Shown: positions 1 through 7,493 of the stretch, in pieces
Position numbering within the stretch: position 1 is the first letter of the stretch
How the letters are laid out: the number at the start of each line of letters is the position of its first letter
Source of the DNA: Bacteroidales bacterium UBA1757
GTDB lineage: Bacteria > Bacteroidota > Bacteroidia > Bacteroidales > UBA1402
Length of the DNA: 26,019 nt
Direction of reading: 5' to 3'
NCBI GenBank assembly: GCA_002315625.1
Contig: DCHH01000120.1
Span: 19,842 to 45,860, forward strand
Position numbers and translations under genes: made by a program
Notes under the pieces: generated by a model
Databases searched by the model: none
Seen by the model: the letters and a program-made list of their open reading frames with translations, nothing else
What the model was told of the DNA's origin: nothing

Positions 1-306
1 GCGGAGCTTTCAAAGCGCGATACAGGGCGTACGCTCTATGTGCTGGATGAGCCTACTACCGGACTCCATTTTGAGGATATACGCGTGCTGATGTCGGTCA
101 TTAACAAGCTGGTTGACAAGGGTAATACGGTAATCATTATCGAGCATAACGAGGACGTAATCAAGCAGGCCGACTACATTATTGATATGGGTCCCGAAGG
201 CGGCCGACTGGGTGGCAACATAGTTTGCACCGGCACCCCCCTCTCCGTAATGTCCTGCCCCGAAAGCTATACCGCGCAATGTCTCCGCAAACTGGCAACT
301 CAATAA
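1..306 (+). CDS. uvrA: UvrA excinuclease ABC subunit A, C-terminal fragment
   Basis: This is the last ~101 residues of UvrA, the ATPase that recognises damaged DNA in nucleotide excision repair; the 5' part lies outside the window. The reading frame is open from base 1. Visible landmarks are the second nucleotide-binding domain's Walker B region (LYVLDEPTTGLH), the H-loop stretch IIIEHNEDVI, and the typical UvrA ending IDMGPEGG...GNIVCTGTP. The upstream Walker A, signature and zinc motifs cannot be checked. The stop is TAA at 304-306. The next gene starts 18 bp downstream on the same strand, so co-transcription is likely. Identification is strong because this C-terminal block is highly conserved in UvrA. 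Confidence 0.97.
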   Translation, partial: AELSKRDTGRTLYVLDEPTTGLHFEDIRVLMSVINKLVDKGNTVIIIEHNEDVIKQADYIIDMGPEGGRLGGNIVCTGTPLSVMSCPESYTAQCLRKLATQ

Positions 307-324
307 TCGGAATATTCACCAGAT

Positions 325-2118
325 ATGCCAACCTCAGTAGCCTACCTACAAGTAAATGCTCTCACCAAGTCCTTCGGCGACCTGGTCCTGTTCCGCAACA
401 TCTCGTTCGGTGTGGCCGAGGGTCAGCGAGTAGCCCTGATTGCCCAGAACGGCAAAGGCAAATCAACCCTGCTGAACATCCTTGCAGGCGATACAGATTA
501 CGACGGCGGGACGGTAGTCTATCGCAAAGATCTGAAAGTGGCATACCTTGAACAGAACCCGCAGTTTGACCCACACTGTACGGTGATGGATTCGTTCCGC
601 CTGCATGGCCATGACGAACTCCGTGCAAAACAGATTCTTACCCGCCTGAACATCCCGAAGTTCGACACCCCGTGCGGACAGTTGTCGGGCGGTGAGCGCA
701 AGCGGGTAGCCCTGGCGGCCGTCCTGGTTTCGGAGCCGCAGTTCCTGATTATGGACGAGCCGACCAACCACCTCGACCTCGAGATGACCGAATGGCTGGA
801 AAACTACCTTGTCCGTTCGGGAGTCACTCTGCTGATGGTAACCCACGACCGCTATTTCCTTGACCGTGTGTGCAATATAATCCTTGAGATTGACAATCAG
901 CAGATTTATACCTACAACGGCAATTATTCGTACTATCTTGAGAAGCGTCAGGAACGGGTCGACCAGTTCAATGCGGAATTGCAGCGGGCCAACAACCTCT
1001 TCCGCTACGAGCTCGACTGGATGCGTCGTATGCCCTGTGCGCGGGGTACGAAGGCCCGGGCCCGCAAGGATGCCTTTGCCGAATTGCAGGAAAAGGTCTC
1101 GCAGCGCCGCTACGAGGAGAGTGTGACCCTTGACGTGAAGGCTACCTACATCGGTTCAAAGATTTTTGAAGCCAAATACATCTCAAAGTCGTTCGGCGAC
1201 CTGAAGATTCTCGACAATTTCTATTACAATTTTGCCCGTTACGAGAAGGTTGGCATTATCGGGCGGAACGGTGCCGGCAAGAGTACTTTCCTGAAGATGC
1301 TTCTTGGGCTTGAGCCTTGTGACTCAGGAAGTTTCGATATCGGGCAGACTGTCGTTTTCGGTTATTACAGCCAGGAAGGACTCCGTTTTGACGAGGGGAA
1401 AAAGGTGATTGACATAGTGCAGGACATAGCCGAGGAAATCCGTCTTTCGGACGGCCGTCAATTCTCGGCCTCTCAGTTCCTAAGCCATTTCCTTTTCAAC
1501 CCAGCAACCCAGCAGAAGTTTGTGCACAAGTTGTCAGGTGGTGAAAAACGGCGGCTATACCTTTGCACGGTTCTGATGCGCAATCCCAACTTTCTGGTGC
1601 TTGACGAACCTACAAATGACCTCGACATTGTGACCCTCAACGTGCTGGAAGAGTATCTGAGGACATTCAAGGGGTGTGTTCTGGTTGTGTCGCACGACCG
1701 CTATTTCATGGATAAGATTGTCGACCATCTGCTGGTGTTCAAGGGCGATGCCGTCATAAAGGACTTTCCGGGCAACTACACCCAGTACCGCGAGTGGCGA
1801 GATGAGGAAGAGGCAGAGGAACGTCGGCTCAAAGCCGCTTCAAATGCATCGGGGCAGTCGGTCAAGTCATCTCAGCCGGATGTGACACAGAAGGCTGAAA
1901 AGAAGAAGCGCACCTACAAGGAGCAGAAGGAGTACGAAGCCTTGGAGACGGAAATGGCGGCATTGAATGCCCGCAAGGAGGAACTGGAGGGTGCTCTCTC
2001 GTCGGGAACCCTAACCGCCGACCAGATAAACGAAAACTGGAAGGAGCTCTCCACCCTGAAATCTACCCTCGACGAAAAGGAACTCCGCTGGCTAGAACTC
2101 GACGAAATCGGTAATTGA
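325..2118 (+). CDS. ABC-F family ATPase (Uup-like)
   Basis: A 597-residue soluble protein with two tandem ABC ATPase domains and no membrane segments, the layout of ABC-F proteins that act on ribosomes or, for Uup, on branched DNA. Domain 1 has AQNGKGKST (Walker A, with Ala in place of the usual first Gly), LSGGERKR and FLIMDEPTNHLD. Domain 2 has GRNGAGKST, LSGGEKRRL and FLVLDEPTNDLD. Both have an SHDRYF/THDRYF switch histidine. Between them lies the charged linker (around MRRMPCARGTKARARKDAF). The C-terminus (about 505-597) is Lys/Glu-rich and predicted to be coiled coil, as in Uup. Subfamily assignment is inference, and an antibiotic-resistance ABC-F is less likely. It starts 18 bp after uvrA and is followed by a repeat array. 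Confidence 0.93.
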   Translation: MPTSVAYLQVNALTKSFGDLVLFRNISFGVAEGQRVALIAQNGKGKSTLLNILAGDTDYDGGTVVYRKDLKVAYLEQNPQFDPHCTVMDSFRLHGHDELRAKQILTRLNIPKFDTPCGQLSGGERKRVALAAVLVSEPQFLIMDEPTNHLDLEMTEWLENYLVRSGVTLLMVTHDRYFLDRVCNIILEIDNQQIYTYNGNYSYYLEKRQERVDQFNAELQRANNLFRYELDWMRRMPCARGTKARARKDAFAELQEKVSQRRYEESVTLDVKATYIGSKIFEAKYISKSFGDLKILDNFYYNFARYEKVGIIGRNGAGKSTFLKMLLGLEPCDSGSFDIGQTVVFGYYSQEGLRFDEGKKVIDIVQDIAEEIRLSDGRQFSASQFLSHFLFNPATQQKFVHKLSGGEKRRLYLCTVLMRNPNFLVLDEPTNDLDIVTLNVLEEYLRTFKGCVLVVSHDRYFMDKIVDHLLVFKGDAVIKDFPGNYTQYREWRDEEEAEERRLKAASNASGQSVKSSQPDVTQKAEKKKRTYKEQKEYEALETEMAALNARKEELEGALSSGTLTADQINENWKELSTLKSTLDEKELRWLELDEIGN

Positions 2119-2120
2119 AA

Positions 2121-2175
2121 CTGGCATCTGCGGGTGGCCCATGGGGGCCGCCTCCCTGGCATCTGCGGGTGACCC
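2121..2175 (+). repeat. 20-bp direct repeat pair behind the ABC-F gene
   Basis: Two copies of CTGGCATCTGCGGGTGrCCC occur at 2121-2140 and 2156-2175, differing at one base and spaced 35 bp start to start. The spacer holds a GC-rich inverted sequence (GGCCC ... GGGCC). The first copy begins 2 bp after the ABC-F stop codon. It may act in 3'-end formation or be a relic of local duplication; nothing else identifies it. Confidence 0.6.
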
Positions 2176-2194
2176 TATCTCCCCGATATCATAC

Positions 2195-2506
2195 GTGAAA
2201 TGACCGTACGGGGCGTTTCCGTCATTTCGTGAACGATGGTTTTTGCGATTAACGGCCTGTGGATGGCTGTGGACGGGGTTGTCGGCAAAGACGGTAATCA
2301 TGAAATGACGCTACGGGCGGTTTGGGTCATTTCGCGAACGACGGTTTTTGCGAGGAACGGCTTGTGGGCCCTCTGGACGGGGTTGGCGTCAAAGATGGTA
2401 ATCATGAAATGACGCTACGGGCGGTTTGGGTCATTTCGAGAACAACGGTTTTGGCGAGGAACGGCCCACAGCCCCTCGAGACGGGGTTGGCGTCAAAGAC
2501 GGTAAT
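2195..2506 (+). repeat. Three-unit tandem hairpin-repeat array (104-105 bp units), copy A
   Basis: Three units start near 2195, 2300 and 2404. Each contains a perfect 8-bp inverted repeat GAAATGAC / GTCATTTC around a 16-nt loop (stems 2197-2204/2221-2228, 2302-2309/2326-2333, 2406-2413/2430-2437). The loop core TACGGG(G/C)(G/C)GTTT is shared. Downstream of the hairpin all units carry a TTTCGnGAACnAnGGTTTT-like block, a GGACGGGGTTG-like block (GAGACGGGGTTG in unit 3), and end in GGTAAT. The same family recurs at 8525-8733 behind another gene. There is no coding potential. I do not recognise the family. It occupies most of the 438-bp gene-free stretch between the ABC-F gene and the convergent dehydrogenase gene. 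Confidence 0.88.
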
Positions 2507-2527
2507 TCTTCGATGCGTGTCAGGTTG

Positions 2528-2570
2528 CTATTACATCTCTCTATTACATCTCTCTATTACATCTCCCTAT
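2528..2570. repeat. 13-bp tandem repeat spanning the SDR stop codon
   Basis: CTATTACATCTCT is repeated three times (2528-2540, 2541-2553, 2554-2566 with one change) plus CTAT. The minus-strand stop codon of the dehydrogenase (2557-2559) lies inside the third unit. Expansion or contraction by slippage would change the sequence just 3' of that gene. Confidence 0.8.
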
Positions 2571-3315
2571 GGATGACGCTACCACTTGCCTGATGAGTGG
2601 CGAGAATCAAAACCTCGGCAATTTGGACATGCTTTGGGGCACTGGCTGCATAGTAGGCAACGTCGGCAATGTCCTCGCCTGTTAGAGGCTTGATGCCCTT
2701 ATATACACTATCAGCACGCTCGTAGTCACCATGGAAGCGCACGTTGCTGAAGTTTGTCTCCACAAGTCCTGGCTTGAGGTTTGTCACACGTACTGCAGTC
2801 TCTGCAACATCAATGCGCAATCCGTCAGTGATTGCCTTTACAGCAGCCTTTGTGCCACAATATACATTTCCCTTGGCGTAAGCGGCATCACCGGCAACAC
2901 TACCGATATTGATTACATGTCCCTCGTTGCGCTTAACCATACCGGGAACAATCAGACGAGTCATTGTCAGCAGACCCTTGATGTTGGTGTCAATCATAGT
3001 GTTCCAATCCTCAGGATCACCTTCGTACTCCTTGTCAAGACCAAGTGCAAGACCTGCGTTGTTGATAAGTACATCCACCTTCTTCCATTCCTCCGTGAGA
3101 GAGTTTACTGCCTTTTCTGCCGCCTCTGAATTACGGACATCAAACGCCAGTGTCAGAACCTTGGTTCCATCGGCTTCAAACTCAGCCTTCAGCTGTTCCA
3201 ACTTGCTGGCTGTCCGACCAGTGATAATCAAATCATAGCCACTATGGGCAAACTTACGTGCACAAGCCTCACCAATTCCGCTTGTTGCGCCTGTTATCAA
3301 TGCTATCTTCTTCAT
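2557..3315 (-). CDS. Short-chain dehydrogenase/reductase (YdfG-like)
   Basis: A 252-residue classical SDR, a cytoplasmic NAD(P)-dependent oxidoreductase. Family landmarks are TGATSGIG near the N-terminus (cofactor loop), NNAG at about residues 86-89, the catalytic Ser in INIGSVAG, and the catalytic YCGTK (YxxxK). The sequence LKPGLVETNFSNVRFHGD and the ending HVQIAEVLILATHQ resemble YdfG-type 3-hydroxy acid / serine dehydrogenases; the actual substrate cannot be read from the sequence. The start is ATG directly followed by Lys-Lys. A likely promoter lies about 120 bp upstream, giving a long leader. The gene is convergent with the ABC-F gene, and its stop lies in a 13-bp tandem repeat. Confidence 0.93.
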   Translation of the reverse strand: MKKIALITGATSGIGEACARKFAHSGYDLIITGRTASKLEQLKAEFEADGTKVLTLAFDVRNSEAAEKAVNSLTEEWKKVDVLINNAGLALGLDKEYEGDPEDWNTMIDTNIKGLLTMTRLIVPGMVKRNEGHVINIGSVAGDAAYAKGNVYCGTKAAVKAITDGLRIDVAETAVRVTNLKPGLVETNFSNVRFHGDYERADSVYKGIKPLTGEDIADVAYYAASAPKHVQIAEVLILATHQASGSVIHREM

Positions 3316-3437
3316 AATCTGTCTATTCCTATATCTCTAAATTTGAAGGTTCGCGGACAACTCCTCGCATCGTGCTGGCTTAACGGGCTTGGAGTCCAAA
3401 ATTTTAATGCCTGATAAATATATGGTCTTGACGCGCA

Positions 3438-3468
3438 CAAAGATAGTATGTTCGTCTGTATTGTCAAT
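3438..3468 (-). promoter_or_regulatory. Predicted Bacteroidota promoter for the SDR gene
   Basis: On the minus strand TATCTTTG (3438-3445 in + coordinates) matches the TAnnTTTG -7 element. ATTG (3465-3468) lies 19 bp upstream as a weak -33 element. This would give a 5' leader of ~115 nt. The leader and the segment around 3530-3560 share a loose GGTTCGCG-ACnnCTnCT motif of unknown meaning. Apart from this promoter and the one at 3631-3660, I see no gene in 3316-3695. Confidence 0.5.
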
Positions 3469-3568
3469 GAAACCGGTGTCGTTTACCCCATGTCGAATTT
3501 CGGTTTTAAGCGGATATTTTCAGACTAAAGGGTTCGCGCACTTCTTCGTTGCAGCGGCTGAAAAAGTA

Positions 3569-3616
3569 ATATTTACACGTTTTGTGGTGATGAATATGTG
3601 TGATATTACACGTTTT
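3569..3616. repeat. Direct repeat upstream of the first DUF4143 gene
   Basis: ATATTTACACGTTTT (3569-3583) and ATATTACACGTTTT (3603-3616) are nearly identical and 34 bp apart, just upstream of the predicted promoter at 3631-3660. The spacing of about three helical turns would suit a regulator-binding pair, but no regulator is identified. Confidence 0.4.
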
Positions 3617-3630
3617 TAATAGATACGCGA

Positions 3631-3660
3631 TTGCTATTTGACCTTTTAATCGTATCTTTG
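3631..3660 (+). promoter_or_regulatory. Predicted promoter for the first DUF4143 ATPase gene
   Basis: TATCTTTG at 3653-3660 is a full match to the TAnnTTTG -7 element. TTGC at 3631-3634 lies 18 bp upstream as a poor -33 element. The start codon chosen at 3696 would leave a leader of about 30 nt. Confidence 0.55.
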
Positions 3661-3695
3661 CATCATGTTTTTGCAAACAGTATTTGTTAAAAACG

Positions 3696-5024
3696 ATGGA
3701 TAAGGACACTATTGAACTCAAACGTAATCTGCTCGACGAGATGGTCAAGTGGAAAACAAAACGCAAGCGCAAGCCACTCGTGCTGCAAGGAGCACGTCAG
3801 GTGGGCAAGTCATGGTTGCTGAAGAAATTTGGCGGCTTGTGTTTTGAAAATTATGTTGTGGTTAACATAGACAAGGATATAGCTGTTCGTGAAGTCTTCC
3901 AGCGAACTAAGGATCCACATCGTCTGGTTGAGCAAATCAGTCTTATCAAAGGACAGCCGGTCCTGCCTGAAAAGACACTCCTTATCATTGATGAGATTCA
4001 AGATTCTGACGAAGCACTTAACAGCCTTAAATACTTCAAGGAGGATGCGCCGGAATATGCTGTCGCATGTGCCGGATCGTTGCTCGGCGTTGCCATGAAG
4101 AAAAAGAGCCGTTCCTTTCCCGTCGGCATGGTGGATTTTATGACGCTTTACCCACTTAGCTTCAGCGAGTTCCTTGATTCGTATGATGAACGTCTTGCCA
4201 ATGTTGTTCACGAGTGGAAATGTGAGGAGCCGTTGCCCGAAATCCTTCTTCAGGAACTGTCTGACAAACTGAAGATACACCTGATAGTAGGCGGTATGCC
4301 AGAAGCTGTTGTTGACTGGATTGAGACTCGTGATATCCATGAAGTCGATGAAACGCTCAGCAACATACTGCGAGCCTATCCTCTTGACTTTTCCAAGTAT
4401 GCCACGCCAACAGAGATGGTGCGAATCCAGCGGGTGTGGGATAGCATGGAGCGACAGTTGGCCAAGGACAATAAGAAGTTCAAGTATTCGGAAATTCAGA
4501 AAGGTGCAAGGGCTCGTGAATATGAAGTCGCCGTTGACTGGCTTTGCAGAGCGGGATTGGTACATAAGGTTCACAATACTGAGACGGCACGTTTTCCATT
4601 AAACGCCTACAAGGATGACTCCATCTTTAAACTTTACCTGAATGATGTGGGTCTGTTGCGGCGAATGTTTCACCTCGAATCATCCACCATCATGCAAGAG
4701 AACCGTCTATTCACAGAGTTTAAAGGTGTGATGACGGAGAACTACGCATTGTTGTGTCTCTTGCGTCAAGGCCATTCCCCTCTTTATTGGTCGTCGGGGA
4801 ATCAGGCAGAGATAGAGTTTCTTGTTGAATATCAGGACAAAATTGTTCCAATTGAAGTTAAGTCAAAAGAAAGTATCCAGGCAAAGAGCCTTAGTGAATA
4901 CCGTAAAAAGACAGAACCGGAGATTGCTGTCAGAATGTCACTTCGTAATATCCAGTTTAGAGATGGCTTTTTAAACCTGCCGTTGACTTTGGCTGACAGA
5001 TTGACTGATTATATAACTTATTGA
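3696..5024 (+). CDS. AAA+ ATPase with C-terminal DUF4143 domain (copy 1)
   Basis: A 442-residue P-loop ATPase of the AAA_14/DUF4143 group, common in Bacteroidota and with no established role. Walker A is GARQVGKS (about residues 32-39) and Walker B is LLIIDEIQD. The ACAGSLLGVAM segment is typical of the family. The C-terminal part carries AEIEFLV...IVPIEVKSK, resembling the restriction-nuclease-like core (acidic residue, then ExK) seen in DUF4143. I chose ATG 3696 over TTG 3684 because a good -7 promoter element ends at 3660. The second copy of this family lies 1 kb downstream, with only the ZIP gene between. The ZIP gene follows after 5 bp. Function is unknown; defence or envelope-linked roles are speculation. 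Confidence 0.9.
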   Translation: MDKDTIELKRNLLDEMVKWKTKRKRKPLVLQGARQVGKSWLLKKFGGLCFENYVVVNIDKDIAVREVFQRTKDPHRLVEQISLIKGQPVLPEKTLLIIDEIQDSDEALNSLKYFKEDAPEYAVACAGSLLGVAMKKKSRSFPVGMVDFMTLYPLSFSEFLDSYDERLANVVHEWKCEEPLPEILLQELSDKLKIHLIVGGMPEAVVDWIETRDIHEVDETLSNILRAYPLDFSKYATPTEMVRIQRVWDSMERQLAKDNKKFKYSEIQKGARAREYEVAVDWLCRAGLVHKVHNTETARFPLNAYKDDSIFKLYLNDVGLLRRMFHLESSTIMQENRLFTEFKGVMTENYALLCLLRQGHSPLYWSSGNQAEIEFLVEYQDKIVPIEVKSKESIQAKSLSEYRKKTEPEIAVRMSLRNIQFRDGFLNLPLTLADRLTDYITY

Positions 5025-5029
5025 ATAAT

Positions 5030-5782
5030 ATGACTCAAGTTTGGTTAAGTGCGGCGGGACTGGCTTTGGCTACGGTCATTGGTTCGCTGCTGGGTTTTGT
5101 CATTAAGGCGCTTCCTCACAAGTGGAATGACGCGGTGCTGGGCTATTGTGCCGGTATAATGCTGGCGGCATCCACCATCGGGCTTATTGTCCCGGCGGCC
5201 GAATCGGCCGGTCTGGAGCGTTGGTGGCTGATACTTGCCGGAGTGGCTCTTGGTGTGGTGTTCCTCAATGTCCTGGACCTTGTCACACCTCACCTCCACA
5301 AAATCACGGGAATGGATGCCGAGGAGCATAAAAACAATGCATCGCTGAACCATGTGATGCTGTTCGTGATGGCAATCGCCCTGCACAAACTCCCCGAGGG
5401 AATTGCGGCCGGTGTTGGTTTCAATGCCGCTGAAACATCTGATGCATGGGCAGTTACATTCGGTATTGCTCTGCAGAATATTCCTGAGGGAATGGTTGTG
5501 ATTGCTCCGCTTCTGGTAGCGGGGGTGAGTCGGCTTCGGACTTTTATCATATCGCTTGCAATTGCGCTTTTGGAGATAACAGGAGTGTGGGTCGGATATG
5601 GAATAGGAGCAATCTCCGCAATCCTTCTTCCGGTTATGCTGGCCATGGCTGGCGGCGCAATGCTCTATGTGGTGAGCGACGAGATGATTCCTGAGACCCA
5701 TGCCCATGGTTTTCAGAAGATTGCGACATATTTCCTTATCCTCGGATTCATCACTCTCGTATTTCTTGAAATGGCATTCTGA
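5030..5782 (+). CDS. ZIP family divalent metal transporter
   Basis: A 250-residue inner-membrane protein of the ZIP family (ZupT/GufA-like), which imports Zn(II) and related divalent cations. Several hydrophobic helices are visible, starting with a Leu/Ala/Gly-rich N-terminal segment. The two metal-site helices carry HKLPEGIAAGVGF and ALQNIPEGMVVIAPL, the hallmark H-x3-E and N-x2-PEG motifs. The last part has SDEMIPETHAHG, also typical. A cytoplasmic loop with a few His and acidic residues lies between helices 3 and 4. ATG 5030 is preferred; a TTG at 5021 overlapping the previous stop is possible. It is 5 bp behind the first DUF4143 gene, so probably co-transcribed, although the two functions have no obvious link. 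Confidence 0.93.
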   Translation: MTQVWLSAAGLALATVIGSLLGFVIKALPHKWNDAVLGYCAGIMLAASTIGLIVPAAESAGLERWWLILAGVALGVVFLNVLDLVTPHLHKITGMDAEEHKNNASLNHVMLFVMAIALHKLPEGIAAGVGFNAAETSDAWAVTFGIALQNIPEGMVVIAPLLVAGVSRLRTFIISLAIALLEITGVWVGYGIGAISAILLPVMLAMAGGAMLYVVSDEMIPETHAHGFQKIATYFLILGFITLVFLEMAF

Positions 5783-5797
5783 GTATGGCTATTATCG

Positions 5798-5825
5798 GGC
5801 AGGGGACAGGTGTCTACTTTTCGCA
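5798..5825 (+). repeat. Possible REP-like fragment behind the ZIP gene
   Basis: The segment contains GGGGACAGGTGTCTACTTTT. This resembles the GGGGACAGG(Y)... class of short dispersed elements linked to REP-associated (RAYT) transposases in several phyla. It has no paired arm here and no RAYT gene is in the window, so it is at best a relic. The assignment rests on pattern memory only. Confidence 0.3.
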
Positions 5826-5850
5826 TCTGGTACAAAGGAAATAATGTTTC

Positions 5851-5929
5851 CTCTCGGTTTTGTCGTATTTGATGTGTTCTATATCTATGTTTTTTTTGTA
5901 AAATAGCTTTTTTTTCTCTCGGTTTTGTC
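5851..5929 (+). repeat. 14-bp direct repeat in the leader region of the second DUF4143 gene
   Basis: CTCTCGGTTTTGTC occurs at 5851-5864 and 5916-5929, 65 bp apart, in an AT-rich stretch with long T runs between the ZIP gene and the second DUF4143 gene. It could be a duplicated upstream region or a regulator site. Confidence 0.5.
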
Positions 5930-5952
5930 AGAAATAGACGATGATTTCTTGC

Positions 5953-5980
5953 TTGTTTCAGGAAATAATGAATATTTTTG
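5953..5980 (+). promoter_or_regulatory. Predicted promoter for the second DUF4143 ATPase gene
   Basis: TATTTTTG at 5973-5980 fits TAnnTTTG, with TTG at 5953-5955 as a weak -33 element 17 bp upstream. It places transcription start near 5987 and supports ATG 6006 as the start codon. Confidence 0.5.
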
Positions 5981-6005
5981 CACCGTTTTGAAATACCTAA
6001 GGAGC

Positions 6006-7397
6006 ATGTATATAGAACGTTCCATAGATGCCCTTCTACTGGACTGGAAGAATAGCAGAAGTCTGAAACCTTTGCTGCTGCGTGGTGCACGTCAAGTTGG
6101 AAAGTCATGGGCTGTAGAACATTTGGGCGAAAGTTTCGATTACTTCATTGAAGTGAACTTTGAAAAGCGTCCGGATTTGAAGAATGTTTTTGAAACAGTG
6201 CATGACGTTCATGAACTGGCCAACAGCCTCAGTATGCTTTATAACAAACCGGTAGAACCGGGCAGAACTTTGATTTTCCTTGACGAAATACAAGACTCCC
6301 CGGACGCAATTAGAAGCCTCTGGTCATTCAAGGAAGATTTTCCGGGACTGCATGTTGTTGCTGCCGGCTCATTGTTGGAGTTTGCTTTGAAAGAGCTGCC
6401 ATCTTTTGGCGTTGGGAGAATACGCTCATTATTTGTCTATCCGTTCTCCTTCGATGAATTTTTAGTCGCTGAGGGGAAATCCTCATGGGTGAAAGCAAAA
6501 CAGGAGGCAAGCAGCGACAAGCCGCTACCGGTTGCCCTCCACAATGACTTGGTGCAGCATTATCGTACATTTCTGATGGTAGGTGGCATGCCCGCCAGCG
6601 TTGCAGCATGGATTGGCAGTCATGATTACAGTCAATGTCAGACTGAACTTGACGACATCCAGCTCACGTACTATGACGACTTTGCCAAATATTCCAAGAA
6701 GGTTGACCCAACACTACTGCGAAATACCCTGCAGAGTGTGATTCTCCAGATTGGTAACAAGTTCGTTTATAGCAAGGTGGATGGTTCATACCGTGCGGAG
6801 GAAGTGAAGAAAGCATTGGGGCTGCTATGTGATGCGGGTATTGTCAAGCGTGTCAGCCACACTGCCGGCAATGGCCTTCCTCTTGGTGCAGAAACGAATG
6901 ACAAGTTCCGCAAGTATATTTACCTTGACAGCGGTCTGCTTCTGCGCATCCTCGACATGGATTTGGGCAGTGCTCAACAACTTACAGAACTGATTGTTGC
7001 CGGAACCGCTGAGGATTTGGTCAACAAGGGAGGACTGGCAGAAATGGTGCTTGGCTGGGAACTGCTGAAATACAACAATCCGCGTTCTCAACACGACCTC
7101 TACTATTGGGAAAACACAGCAGAAGGGACACAATCTGAGGTGGATTACGTCATTGCCCGCAACATGAAGGTCTTGCCTGTCGAGTGCAAGGCCGGCACAA
7201 GTGGAAAGATGAAAAGCCTGTATGTGTTTATGCGTCAGAAACACTTGACCGATGCTGTCCGCTGTTCATTGGAGAACTTTTCTCTGCTGGAAAGTTTCGA
7301 CAAGGTTGTGGAGGCCCCGCGACGTATTGCCATAAACCCTCTATATGCTATTTCAACCTTGTATAATGCGGCCACTCCCTTCATACCTCTCCTTTAG
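6006..7397 (+). CDS. AAA+ ATPase with C-terminal DUF4143 domain (copy 2)
   Basis: A 463-residue paralogue of the protein at 3696-5024, but diverged. Walker A is GARQVGKS (about 27-34), Walker B is LIFLDEIQDS, and VAAGSLLEFAL follows. The C-terminal nuclease-like core is SEVDYVIAR...VLPVECKAG. The frame is open upstream to a TTG at 5925. I chose ATG 6006 because a promoter -7 element ends at 5980 and AAGGAG lies just before this ATG. The usual family end (INPLYAISTL) is present before the TAG stop at 7395-7397. After the stop the same frame continues for 29 codons that look like another DUF4143 C-terminus. Function is unknown. Confidence 0.9.
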   Translation: MYIERSIDALLLDWKNSRSLKPLLLRGARQVGKSWAVEHLGESFDYFIEVNFEKRPDLKNVFETVHDVHELANSLSMLYNKPVEPGRTLIFLDEIQDSPDAIRSLWSFKEDFPGLHVVAAGSLLEFALKELPSFGVGRIRSLFVYPFSFDEFLVAEGKSSWVKAKQEASSDKPLPVALHNDLVQHYRTFLMVGGMPASVAAWIGSHDYSQCQTELDDIQLTYYDDFAKYSKKVDPTLLRNTLQSVILQIGNKFVYSKVDGSYRAEEVKKALGLLCDAGIVKRVSHTAGNGLPLGAETNDKFRKYIYLDSGLLLRILDMDLGSAQQLTELIVAGTAEDLVNKGGLAEMVLGWELLKYNNPRSQHDLYYWENTAEGTQSEVDYVIARNMKVLPVECKAGTSGKMKSLYVFMRQKHLTDAVRCSLENFSLLESFDKVVEAPRRIAINPLYAISTLYNAATPFIPLL

Positions 7398-7487
7398 AGA
7401 TGGTCAGAGGACAGGTTCAAAAGAGACAAGATTGTCCTGTTTCTCCAGTTCAGGGACGGCCTTATAAACATGCCGTATATCACTTAA
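7398..7487 (+). pseudogene. In-frame remnant of a DUF4143 C-terminus
   Basis: Directly after the TAG stop of the second DUF4143 gene, the same frame stays open for 29 codons to TAA at 7485. It contains LQFRDGLINMP, close to IQFRDGFLNLP near the end of the first DUF4143 protein (bases 7445-7475 against 4952-4982, about 25 of 31 identical, differences mostly at third positions). This suggests the 3' end of a third family member left behind by deletion or recombination. Translation by stop-codon readthrough is possible but less likely. Confidence 0.6.
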
Positions 7488-7493
7488 TAGAAC

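Noticed and set aside
2195..2506. CRISPR array
   Set aside because: Whole ~104-bp units are repeated, with no short repeat plus unique spacer pattern and no cas genes.
3684..3695. TTG start for the first DUF4143 gene
   Set aside because: ATG four codons later is a better start and lies at a normal distance from the promoter.
3810..4574. A 254-codon minus-strand frame inside the first DUF4143 gene
   Set aside because: Antisense to a gene with clear Walker motifs, and no supporting signal.
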